Assembly: GCF_000313135.1 (NCBI RefSeq)
Contig: NW_004457638.1
Coordinates: 218,590 to 281,598 of the forward strand
Length of the DNA: 63,009 nucleotides
Direction of reading: 5' to 3'
Source: Acanthamoeba castellanii str. Neff
Taxonomy: Eukaryota; Discosea; Longamoebia; Acanthamoebidae
The notes beneath the pieces were generated by a model. That model did not search any database, had not been told where the DNA came from, and saw nothing but the letters and a program-made list of their open reading frames with translations. Shown here piece after piece: positions 39,001 through 50,103 of the stretch. The translations under genes and the position numbers were made by a program. Within the stretch, counting starts at the first letter, position 1; every line of letters starts with the position of its first letter.

Positions 39001-42000
39001 CGGACGAGAGCAACTCGGGCGCCAGTTACAAGGCGCCCGACGAAGACGACGACGATGTCGACGATTCTGTCGACCTGGATGACAACGCCGACAAGACGGG
39101 TGTCGACACGGGCGTAGGGCTGCTCGCGGAGGAGGGCTATCTGCTCGACGCCTTCCTGACCAAGGTCGACGACGTCGAGCAATCGGCCAAGCTGCAGGCC
39201 CTCTTCGTTCGATCGAAAGTGACGATGGTTAATGTCGACACGAAGGGCAGAGACGACGAAGCGGAGAAGACGACAGTGATGGACGTTGAGTCGACCGACA
39301 ATAAGAGCGAAGCGAAGGAAAAAGAAAAGAGAAAGAGAAAGAAACGGAGATGGAAGAAAGCGAAAAGGAGAAAGAGAACGGCGAGTGGAGGTGTGGATTC
39401 TTCGTGTGGGACAGCATCGAAGGGATCGAGGAATTCGACACACGCGAGGCCGCGATTGCCGAGTTCAAGCGACGCTTTGCCAAGTTCACCGGCCACGCCT
39501 GGGACGACCGCGCCCACTTCCGCCACAACCGCGACCACGACAAGGAAGACGAGGCGCCGACAGTCGACAACAACTCCAACGACAACGACGACAAAGCGCC
39601 GGAAGCTGCGGCCGTTGGACAGCAGCAGCAAGAGAGCAGCGCCATGGCGGTTGATGACGTGGACAAGGAAAAGGCCAAAGAACAGAAGGAAGAAGAAAAG
39701 GAAAATGAGCAGAAGCAGAAGGAGGAGGAGGAAGAGAAGTCGGGCGGGTACTGCTACCTGCCGACCGACCACCGGGCGGTGCTGCGGCACCGGCGGTACA
39801 GCAAGCTCTACGGAGACGAGGAGGAGGAGGGTTCCGAAGACGAGGGCCAGGAGGAAGACGACGACCTCGGCGAAGACGAGGAAAGCGACGGCGAAGAGGA
39901 ATCGCTCCGGGCCAAGCGTACGCCTGCGACGCGCCTTCGTCCCACAATGATAGTTGTGATGATAGTTGTGATGATGATGACAATGATGTCAGACTAACAC
40001 CGCAACAACCAAACAAACCAAACAAATAACAATCAACAGAGAAGAAGGAGCCGTCGGCCGACAAGCGGTTGTACGACATGCTGGCGTTCATTTCCCACAA
40101 GAAGCGCCTCTGGTCCTTTTGCAACCGGTACGCCGCACCCGCCGCCGCCGCCGCCGCTACACGCACACTCGTGCGCAGACGTCTCGCCCTGTCGACGTCA
40201 TCGCTAGTTGTGAAGAATCGGGAGATGAACCGCTGCTGCTGCTGCTGCACATGTGTGCCGTGTGTGTGTCGTGTGTCGTGTGTCGTGTGTCGTGTGCGCC
40301 ACCGCATAGGGTGGGATTGTTCGAGATCACGGGCATGGGCCAGCTCACCTCCACACAGATCAAGAACGCCTACCGCATCCTCAACGTCCTTTCTGGTTCA
40401 TTGCTTTCTCTCTTCTTTCTTTTGTTTCATTCTTTTATGCATGCTTTCTTTTATTTATTAATAATATTTCGTATGTTACCGATGACGTGTAGGCATATTG
40501 ACGTACAAGAAGGAGATGGAGGCGAGGAAGCGTGAGGTGCCGGAAAAGGTGTCGCAGGCGATCGGCGAGCTGTCCAACCAGTTCCACCGGGTGCTGCCGT
40601 TCAACTTCTCCGGCAACAACCTCTCGCTCAACATCAACAAACGCAAGATCCTCGCCGAAAAGCTCAACCTCCTCCAGGTTAGTTAGGCCTCTCTCTCTCC
40701 ATTTTATTTTCTTTGAATTAATTGGTGTCGGTGTGTGTCGTGTGTGGTGCGTCGTGCGTCGTGTGTCGTGTCGTGTCGTGTCGTGTGGGTAGTCGCTGCA
40801 AGAGATCGGAATCGGCATGGAGGTGCTGCACGAGGTGGCGCTGCCGTATAAGCGACGCCTGATGGGCGACGAAGAGGAGGAGCTGCCCACGCAGGACGCC
40901 CTCTCCCTGCCCCTCGACGACGAGGGCCACCTCCACCTCCATCAGCAGCAGACGACGACGACGATGCCGCTCGAGGAGAAGGAGCGGCTCGAACGTGCGG
41001 CGGGCGAGATCAACGAGGACCACCCGCTCGACCAGAAGACCAGCGACTCAGCCCAGGCCATGGCACGCATGCAGCTCCTGTGCGCCGCCCTCCGCGCCCG
41101 GCTCACGCCTGTCGACAAATCCTCTGGTACGATTGTAGTTCTTATTCTGTTTTCTACTACTGTTATTATTGTGACTATTAACTCCATTAATATATTTATT
41201 ATTTATTTCGATGGAAAAACACAGATGAGTGGAAGGTGATTGTGCGGCTGATGAGCACGTCGTCGGTCAAAGTGTTGGACGCCTTCGAGGTGGAGCGCGA
41301 GGGCGAGAAGGAGCGCTTCCAACCCTTTGCCGCACTACCCAACCGCTCTCTCCTGTACCTCACGCTCCCACCCACCCCCACCATTCTTGTGGACAGGAAA
41401 TGATTGGTTGCTGTGTGTGTCGTGTCGTGTCGTGTCGTGTCGTGTCGTGTCGTGTCGTGTCGTGTCGTGTCGTGTAGGTGCCATGGAACGGGGGTGTACA
41501 ACATATTGGGCATCCTGCGCAAGGGCATGTGCATCGCGCCCAAGGAGGCCAACGGCTCCGGCACCAACTTTGGCAAAGGCCGTACGACTCTCCCCTCCAC
41601 TCTCTTTTGTTATTCCCTCACACAAGGCCCCCATTTGGCTGCCACAGTCTACTTTGCAGACTTCCCGGAGAAGAGCGTCGGCTACATGAGCAGCGACCAC
41701 GGCAAGGTATGGTCATCACGGCCCTGGCAGAGGACCTCTGCTAAGATTGTCTTATCAATTCATTATTTTATTGTTTGTTTGTGGTGTTTGTGGTGTTTGT
41801 TTGTTTGTTTGGGGTGTTCTTATCGGCAGGGTTGCTTCTTCCTGTGCGATGTGGCTCTTGGCGAGCCCCTCGTACGCACGTCGACCGGCTTCCGCCAGCC
41901 ATTGCCACCGGTACATACTTTGCTGTCCCACACACACACACTAACTCCTCCTGACATTGGCGTCGGCTGCACAATGGCGCCAGGGCCGACATCACTGTTG

Positions 42001-42354
42001 GGGCGTGGGCCGTGTCATCACACATCCCGAAGCCGTGCTCTACACGTACGTGCTCCACATTTTATTCTCTTTTGGAAGTCTATTATTCTTTTTCTTTTGG
42101 TTGTTCACACTGTTGGGGGCGTGCAGAGACGGAGGGCTGCGCATTCCCATGGGGGAAGACAAGAGAGCGAAAGGCGGCATGGGCCACAATGAGTTCATTG
42201 TCTACAACGAGGGACAGGTAACGCGCCTTTCCTTTGTTGTTATGCCCTCTGGTGGCAACCAACTGATGTCGTTTTGGCTGGTGACACCCTCATCTTTTCG
42301 CTCCCACTATAGGTGCGAATTCGGTACTTGTTGCTCGTCCAGGAGGGCGCTTAG
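32534..42354 (+). CDS. Ankyrin-WGR-PARP poly(ADP-ribose) polymerase
   Basis: This giant protein of roughly 2,100-2,200 residues in about 30 exons transfers ADP-ribose from NAD+ to targets. The start MFGATPASSGFTF... is on a short exon whose donor (CCG G|GTACG) joins in frame to ESMAKELLES at 32750. Ankyrin repeats occupy about 33060-37650 (for example TPLRLACKHAQVALTQLLLERGAD, LIKHGADPNARDESG, RGRTPLHHAA, TGNTALFYAV). An acidic, Lys-rich linker leads to a WGR domain (about 39380-39770), the helical PARP regulatory domain (about 40045-40850) and the catalytic domain (about 41225-42354). Its H-Y-E triad is visible as CHGTGVYNILGI, GTNFGKGVYFAD and HNEFIVYNEGQVRIRYLLL. A frame change near 39305-39350 has no intron and looks like a one-base error. 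The architecture resembles the C. elegans PME-5 type, not the SAM-containing tankyrases. Confidence 0.9.
35826..35881. repeat. AATAATCTG short tandem repeat in intron
   Basis: Irregular tandem copies of an AT-rich unit (AATAATCTG, with partial AATCTG copies) lie in a PARP-gene intron. This contrasts with the GC-rich repeats elsewhere. Confidence 0.85.
41415..41475. repeat. CGTGT pentamer array in PARP intron
   Basis: About twelve perfect CGTGT copies fill the intron immediately upstream of the exon carrying the catalytic His (CHGTG). The array runs directly into the acceptor at 41477. Confidence 0.95.
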
Positions 42355-42434
42355 GGCGCAACCATAGCTCGCGCACACACATATACCACAAATGACATAT
42401 AAAAGATCATGTTTGATTTTGAAAGTAAGCCAAG

Positions 42435-45361
42435 TTAGGGCGGCGGAGGGGCGGAGGCGACGTTGATGATGGTGGAGGTAATCTGGTAGCGGCGGAGCGA
42501 GGGACGCGAGCTGTCCAGGTGGTACGCCCGGATGACGAAATCGGCCGGCGTCGGATGGGCCAGCAGGGCCTCCATCTTCGCGCGGATGCTCTCCCGCGTG
42601 CAGCTGTTCTCCTCCAGGTCCACCGCATCCAGTCCCAGGAAGAGCGCCTGATAACACACACGACACGACACGACACACGACACACGCATCACCGCACACG
42701 CGCATCAGGCTTGATTGATTGGAGGAGCGACAGACCAGAGAGGGTTGGGGCGGACGTACGCCCTCTCTGTCGTAGACGTAGGCGTCGAGCGTGCCGGTGG
42801 GGTCCTGGAGCTGCAGCTGGAAGAGGTACACGTGGGGCGCGTCAGGCTTCACGCTCGAGGGCCGTGTGATGGCCTCCACCTGCTCCGGCACCATGCCCCG
42901 CACGTGCGCCTGGCACCGGAACAGCGCCGTCGACTGGCCCAACGAAAGAACGAAGAAGAGCGAAGAAGAGCGAATAACGAAGAAAAAACCAATTAGTTGA
43001 GTTTTTGTGGACGGAGAGCGGACAGGCAGGGCGCACCTCTGGATAGCTGAGGATCTCGTCGATAGTGGAGAGCGGTAGATCGGCGCAGCGCACGATCACT
43101 GTGGGCGCACCTCACAGGGGTGAGCCGCCAATTTGAGCTGAACTGAGCTGCCGGTGCTCGTACCGGTGGGAGGCGTGGGTGGGAGGACGGGTGGCGCGGG
43201 GCGTTTCTGTATCGCTGCGAGCTGCGCGGGCTCCTCGACGGATTCCGCGTGCGCCTCATCTTTCGGCTTTCGTAAGCTTCGCGCCTCATCATCGCTCAAG
43301 AACGCCCGCTTCTTTTCTTCAAAGCCTCTACAGCCACGACACACCATGAGACACGCGACACACGCGACACACGCGACACACACGACACACACGACACACA
43401 CGACACACACGACACACGCGACACACGCGACACACGGCAGCTGTCGTACTGGAGAAGGGCTTCGACGCGAGGGTCGGTGGGAGGGAGGACCTCGAAGCTG
43501 GATTTCATGCGTGCGGCGCAGTACATGTAGCCGTTGGCGTGCTTGTGGCCTTTCACGTTGCGCAGGTGGACCCACGTGCCGAGGGGCACGGCGAGCAGCC
43601 GGTGCATGACGGGCGGCGGCATGTCGGCCACCACGCGCAGCCGCGAACTCAGCCCCTCCAGCGCCTGCGGCTGCCCCGTCTCGGAGAGCCCACTGCACCT
43701 CAACCAGTCGCCCAACGAGAACAGATTAGAATTCCAACAAAACGAAAACGAAACATGAAAAACTCGGAGGTGACAACCTGACGTCGAGCGGGGCCTTGGT
43801 GCCGTCCCACACCAGCAGGGAGCGGACAGAATCGTCCCTGATCTCCGTAATCTGACGATGATGGTGATGGTGGTGATGACGATGATGTGAGTTTCGAGTT
43901 GGATGGGGGAGGTGCGAATTCACACGACACGCATCCCGAGGCACAGAAGAGCTGTGCTGGTCGGTACCTGGCAAATGAGGTCAAACCACGCGTTCTCCTC
44001 CACTCTGGCGATCCGCCGCACGTAGGGACTCTCGAGAGCGGCTGCCGAGGGCGCACCCGGGTGCCCACCAACTGGTGTTGTTCAATGCAGCTGACAATCT
44101 GGCCAGCACCGACTGACGACGGAAAGGAGATGTTGCGCACCTCGCGTTGATGAAGCCCCCGGAGGAATGGCAGCGGTGGTGGCCGTGGTGGTGGTGGTGG
44201 TCGTAGTGGTAGTGGCGGTGGCGGTGGTGGTCGGGATTAAAGCAGTGGACGACGCCCACACGCGTATGCTCTTGATCCGCTCTTCGTCCTTGGACCTGCA
44301 TGCGCGCCCGCGTGGCGATCAGATCGCGTGCCTAGCGGCGGGGGGGGGGGGAGTGGTGGCGGTCGGGGACCGTTATTACGTGAAAGTGGCACGCTCAGAG
44401 CTGGAGCTGTGCGGAACGAGCGGCGCGCCGGGAGCTCCATCGACCAAGATCCACGCGAACCCACGCCTACCAGACACGACACGACACGACACGACACGAC
44501 ACGACACGACACGACACGACACGACACGACACGACACGACACGACACGACACGACACGACACAGTACACGAGTGAGACTCACGTGCATGATGGGCCAAGG
44601 CCTTGTCGTAGGGAGTACTTGTTGTGACTGCCCACGCCCTGCAACCCTTCGCCATAGCGCTGGATCTGGTGTCGGCGCCCCCCCCCGAACGGTGAGTAGC
44701 GACAGCTTTGTGTGTAGCGGGGGGAGAATGGAGTAGAGAAGGGTATGCAAGTGCCTGGAGGCGATGGAGGCGAATGATGTCGCCTGGCTGTGGCGCGGGG
44801 AGCAACCGCTCCTCGGGGGCGAAGAGGTTGATGCCGAGCCCCTCCTCCTTGGTCGGGGCCGACACGTCGACCACCACCAGCGCCACCACCCAGTCTGGCC
44901 AGACCCAAATCCACATTCATTAAATTAAGATCTCAATTGGAGCAAAAAACGTAAAAAAAAATGGAAGAAGAAGATGGATGGATGGAGGTGAGAAGGGCGG
45001 CACCTGTCCCTCTCGTGGGTCTGGGTTCTTTGAGAGCCCGCACCACTCCGTACACGTTGGCCTGTTGCCCTGGCTGGAGCTCGCTGATGCGCGTGTAGGT
45101 GTACTCGGCAGGGGGCGCCGTCTTCTTAGCGGTGGCGGCCGTTGGTGCAGCGCCCTCCGGCTTCTTCTCTACTCGCACGAACTGGCGTGCGCTGGTGAAG
45201 CGGGGCAGGGGCGGCTTCAGTCTGCTGACCTGCACGCCATCCTCCGCCTCTTCCGGCTCTTCCTCCAGCTCCTCATCTTCATCTTCATTTTCCTCCACCC
45301 TCCGTTGGCGCCGCACCTGCGTCAGTGCATCACAGCTCAGCTCCTCTCTTGTCCGCTTCAT
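42435..45361 (-). CDS. POT1: POT1-like telomere single-strand binding protein
   Basis: This is a homologue of Protection of Telomeres 1, which binds the telomeric G-strand overhang. The first exon (MKRTREELSCDALTQVRRQRR, from 45361) has an acidic stretch and then begins the Telo_bind OB fold: YTRISELQPGQQANVYGVVR and FKEPRP-like ALKEPRP, continuing in ALVVVDVSAP, GINLFAPEE and PQPGDIIRLHRLQ (about 44770-44900). The second OB fold begins AWFDLICQITEI and SLLVWDGTKAPLDVR (about 43790-44005) and continues with VPLGTWVHLRNVKGHKHANG (about 43500-43620). The C-terminal part (about 42435-43100) contains VYLFQLQLQDPTGTLDAYVYD, resembling the third OB fold that binds TPP1. The match to both DNA-binding OB folds is strong. 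A long pentamer array sits in an intron. Confidence 0.9.
43357..43437. repeat. ACACGCG/ACACACG minisatellite in POT1 intron
   Basis: Tandem units alternate between GACACACGC and GACACACAC over about 80 bp, inside an intron of the POT1-like gene. Confidence 0.9.
44474..44562. repeat. ACACG pentamer array in POT1 intron
   Basis: This is an uninterrupted (ACACG)n array of about 88 bp on the plus strand, read as (CGTGT)n in the POT1 pre-mRNA. It is one of the three longest pentamer arrays here. Confidence 0.96.
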
Positions 45362-45545
45362 GTTGTGCGTTTTGTTTCTCTTCTTTTTCAATTTATTTTA
45401 ATTTTCAACAAATTTGTGCTATTTCTTTTCCATTTTATCTGTTTTGGCCACATGTTACACGTCAACTACATTCATCAAAAACTTGGGCAAGTGTTATGTG
45501 CAATTATGTTTTGTATTTACAGGCCAAAACGGTGTTTGGCTCTCT

Positions 45546-46312
<767 letters not shown>

Positions 46313-49300
46313 TCACCACCCGAGCCTCTTCGCGAGGACCGCCAGGGCTGCAGCTGGCCTCGCAGCCTGCGAGGCATCGGATGTCTGTGCCGCTGGCGTT
46401 GACGCGCGGTACTCCGCAAAGCCCACGCTCGGTGCCGAAGTGCTGCGCAGCAGGCCTGCGAGAGTATGGACGTCATATCCCTCAGGCGGTGAAGATGATG
46501 AAGAAAGGCGGTGGTACCATAGTAGTCGATGCTGATGCCAGGGATCACAGCGCCGGCCGCGCGAGCAGGCGACGTGGATTTCTGTAACACAGAAAAGAAT
46601 GAGGTGCAGTGGAATCGGTGGCGTTGTGTGTGAAGGCGGGGACAATAATGTACCAGGACGTAGTTAGCAGGCGCGGTGCCGGCGCCACCGCCCACGAACC
46701 GGATTGCGGAGGAGTTGGCGACGGCCTTCGACGACAGCCCCGTCGTGTCAGCACAGGCGGTCGGCACGCTGCAAGTGTGGAAGAAGAAGATCAACAAGGG
46801 AAGAAGAAGGAGAAGAAAGCAAGAAGGGAGATGCTTGGCATACCTGGGTACTCCGACCCAGACATTGTTGGAGATCTGCCACGCGCTACGCTGTTCCTCT
46901 GTGACCAACAATTCAGTGTCGAGATGAGAAATAGACCAGTTCGCAACCCCCTTCTACATGCACCCAAAAAAGGGGAGCCTTACGTACCGAGGGCACAGCC
47001 GTAGGAGTCCTACCCAGCAGAAGGTTGCAGAGTTGATTGGAGTGAGATAAGTGTGGAATGAACGTGAGGTGGTGGTCATGCCACGCCACGCACCTTGACC
47101 CAAAAGATGTTGTTCTTGAGAACGTTTCCCGAGGACACGGTGGGCTGCGCGGGCCAGTAGAACGGCGCTTGCTGGGGGCGGTGTGTTTTGTCATTGGTGA
47201 GCGACAAAATAAAAGGTTTTGTACATGACTCCGGGACGAACCTTGGTGCTGGGATTCCAAATGGTACTTGGATCGACTGAAAATGTTGAACATGAGGGGC
47301 GAGTGCGCGTACGACATGGCCTGGCCCCAGCCGGTGGTGGACGAGGCGTTGTAATTCTGCATCACAGCATTGTAAACCGTGTTGTTGTGGATCACCACAT
47401 CTGCGCCGCAGCCGCCGATGGCTCTGGAGAAGAGAATTTTATACAATGTAACATCCATTGGCNNNNNNNNNNNNNNNNNNNNNCACGAACTGGATTGCGG
47501 AGGAGTTGGCGACGGCCTTCGACGACAGCCCCGTCGTGTCAGCACAGGCGGTCGGCATGCTGCAAGTGTGGAAGAAGAAGATCAACAACAAGGGAAGAAG
47601 AAGGAGAAGAAAGCAAGAAGGGAGATGCTTGGCATACCTGGGTACTCCGACCCAGACATTGTTGGAGATCTGCCACGCGCTACGCTGTTCCTCTGTAACC
47701 AACAATTCAGTGTCGAGATGAGAAATAGACCAGTACCCAACCACCTTCTACATGTACCCAAAAAAGGGGAGCCTTCGTACCGAGGCCACAGCCGTAGGAG
47801 TCCTACCCAGCAGAAGGTTGCAGAGTTGATTGGAGTGAGATATACGTATCGTGTGGAATGAACGTGAGGTGATGATCATGCCACGCCACGCACCTTGACC
47901 CAAAAGATGTTGTTCTTGAGAACGTTTCCCGAGGACACGGTGGGCTGCGCGGGCCAGTAGAACGGCGCTTGCTGGGGGCGGTGTGTTTTGTCATTGGTGA
48001 GCGACAAAATAAAAGGTTTTGGACATGACTCCGGGACGAACCTTGGTGCTGGGATTCCAAATGGTGTTGTAGAAGATCCGCACGCCAGACACCGTGTTCT
48101 GGTTCATTGCATTTGAGAGATATGTCTTTTCAATCAGCGCCAGCGATGTGTGCGTACCGTTCCCTCCTGATACTGGGCGATGCCGTCGGTGTTGATGAGG
48201 AGATTGTTTTGGATGGTCACGTTGGACGTCGGACGCGGCACCACCTAAAGTGTATAATAGAATTTAGGCAAAACCTTTGTTCAACGGTTTGACGCGGTGG
48301 CCCACGCAGAGCTCATCCAGAAGGCGATCGGGTCGTACCGGCCATTCCTCGGCCCCCACGAGCACGCCCGTGGCGGGCTTACCGCGCCGGTAGTAGAAGG
48401 AGTTGGACGAATACACCCAGTTGCTGTCCACCAGCACATCGCGCGCATTGTCGATGTCTGCCGCCCATCACAGAAGTAGCATACGGTGAGCACTTTGATA
48501 TACGCCACGTGAGCTGCGTGAACATATATCTTTCCAACATATATGTTGGAAATATATGTACGTACATATGTTCACCGAAAAGGTGTTGTAGACAACGTTC
48601 TGTCGCACTGTGCACCCAATCACCTGAATGCAGTCGATGCCCTCGCCCCAGCTGTTGTAGACGGTGTTGTGCTGGAAGGTCCAGTTGCGGCTCGTCGAGT
48701 CGTCGGGCATGAAGCAGTTGTCCACACTGCGTGTAGGCCACCACCAATCAGCAATCATAAGAAAAGAATGTGTTTGCAATAACAACACGACTTGGATCGA
48801 CTGAAAATGTTGAACATGAGGGGCGAGTGCGCGTACGACATGGCCTGGCCCCAGCCGGTGGTGGACGAGGCGTTGTAATTCTGCATCACAGCATTGTAAA
48901 CCGTGTTGTTGTGGATCACCACATCTGCGCCGCAGCCGCCGATGGCTCTGGAGGAGAGAATTTTTATACAATGTAACATCCATTGGCTGGCGGCATAAAC
49001 AAACTACCACACAGCACACTCAAAATACCTGACCCAGGTGTTGTGCACCACCGTGTTCCGTACGAGCACGTTGTTGCTGTAGTCGAACACGATCCCGGAC
49101 TTGTTCGAGTTGCGCACGAGCAGGTTCTCCACCACGATGTGGTTGCTGGCACTGAGCTTGAGCAGACCCTGCGTAGACGAATTTGTTACACCTGCGTGAG
49201 CCTTGATAGCGACATTACATATAAAATGTGCATATGTAGGGATGTAGAGGATGTAGAGGATGTACTTGGCCGCCGCTCAGCGGCACCGTGGCGCCATCGA

Positions 49301-49833
49301 TGACAGCAGTGGTGCCGGGGTAGCTAGTGATCGTGATTGGCTGCGCCTTCGTTCCCTGCACAAGCGTGAGAAAAAAAAACGTACTCTTGTCAGTGTGATG
49401 TTACATCTATGCGGAGTTAAACATACGTTGATACTCTGTAGGACCTGGGCCTTGGTGAACGTGCCTGTTGACCACACAAACTTGGTGAATGGACATGTAG
49501 TAGTAGTAGTAGTGATTGGGTCCACGCGGTAAGCAAGGAGGAACCCGGACGAACCGCGCATGCGTAGGATATCTCCGGGCTTGACCTTGGCCGACGTGAC
49601 TCCGCTGAGGGAGGTGAAGTTGCCCTTCCCGCCTTCATCCACCACCCAAGTGGCCTGCGTGATGTTGAGAAGGTGAAGCAGAAGACGAAGTACAGGAACC
49701 ACCTTGTCGAGTAGCACTGGTCTGTTCAATAATCGAAATAAAGAAAGCCAAACATTTCTAAAGGTGGTACCGCTTGGACGTGGAAGGAGATGATGCAGGC
49801 CAGCGCGAGTGCGAACAGACTGCTGCGCAGCAT
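46313..49833 (-). CDS. Secreted right-handed parallel beta-helix protein (crosses gap)
   Basis: The minus-strand start MLRSSLFALALACIISFHVQA is a good signal peptide (49833). It is followed by ATWVVDEGGKGNFTSLSGVTSAKVKPGDILRMRG and repeated Asn-rich rungs such as GIVFDYSNNVLVRNTVVHNTWVR, VVIHNNTVYNAVMQNY, WTFQHNTVYNSWGEGID and VTIQNNLLINTDGIAQY. This is the pattern of pectate-lyase-like beta-helix proteins that act on polysaccharides; no specific catalytic residues are identified. The C-terminal part contains GISIDYYG and GYDVHTLAGLL in different frames, suggesting a one-base error near 46490-46530. The gene model is broken by 21 Ns at 47463-47483 and by duplicated sequence on each side, so exons between 46690 and 48070 appear twice. 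Confidence 0.75.
46693..47265. repeat. Duplicated block, copy A
   Basis: This block is near-identical to 47484-48065, with scattered substitutions and small indels (for example after 46935). At 47265 it jumps directly to sequence matching 48790-48987. It forms the left flank of the N gap. Confidence 0.93.
47463..47483. other. Assembly gap (21 N)
   Basis: Twenty-one undetermined bases interrupt the beta-helix gene. The left flank ends in a copy of 48790-48987 and the right flank starts inside copy B, so the gap joins two overlapping contig ends. Confidence 0.99.
47484..48065. repeat. Duplicated block, copy B
   Basis: This block matches 46693-47265 over its whole length and continues into unique exons of the beta-helix gene (48066 onward). 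It is probably the correctly placed copy. Confidence 0.93.
48531..48552. repeat. 22-bp perfect palindrome in intron
   Basis: TTTCCAACATATATGTTGGAAA-type symmetry is exact: arms TTTCCAACATA and TATGTTGGAAA with no loop. Outer arms TGAACATAT (48519-48527) and ATATGTTCA (48566-48574) extend an imperfect cruciform of about 56 bp within an intron of the beta-helix gene. Confidence 0.9.
48790..48987. repeat. Duplicated block, source of 47266-47462
   Basis: This exon-containing segment (AIGGCGADVVIHNNTVYN on the minus strand) recurs almost base for base at 47266-47462, differing by a T indel and single substitutions. Confidence 0.93.
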
Positions 49834-50103
49834 TCTGGTGTTGAAGATGGCGCAACGAAAGAAGGTGCGAAAGCAGAATGAAGTTGTGTGTGTGGGTTGA
49901 CGTGAAAGAGCAAAAGGAGAAGCGACAACGACCGGGGCAGTCCGATTGGGACGGCAACCCAACACTGACCGCGCAACTGTTGTAGAGCAACTGTTGGTGA
50001 TTGGTGGCCCGCCCCATTAACGCTCACATCCAAAAGACAATTTTTATACTGTGCTGTGCAGTCCTTGGGGGGAGGTCACGTGCGCGACAGTTGATATCAA
50101 GTC

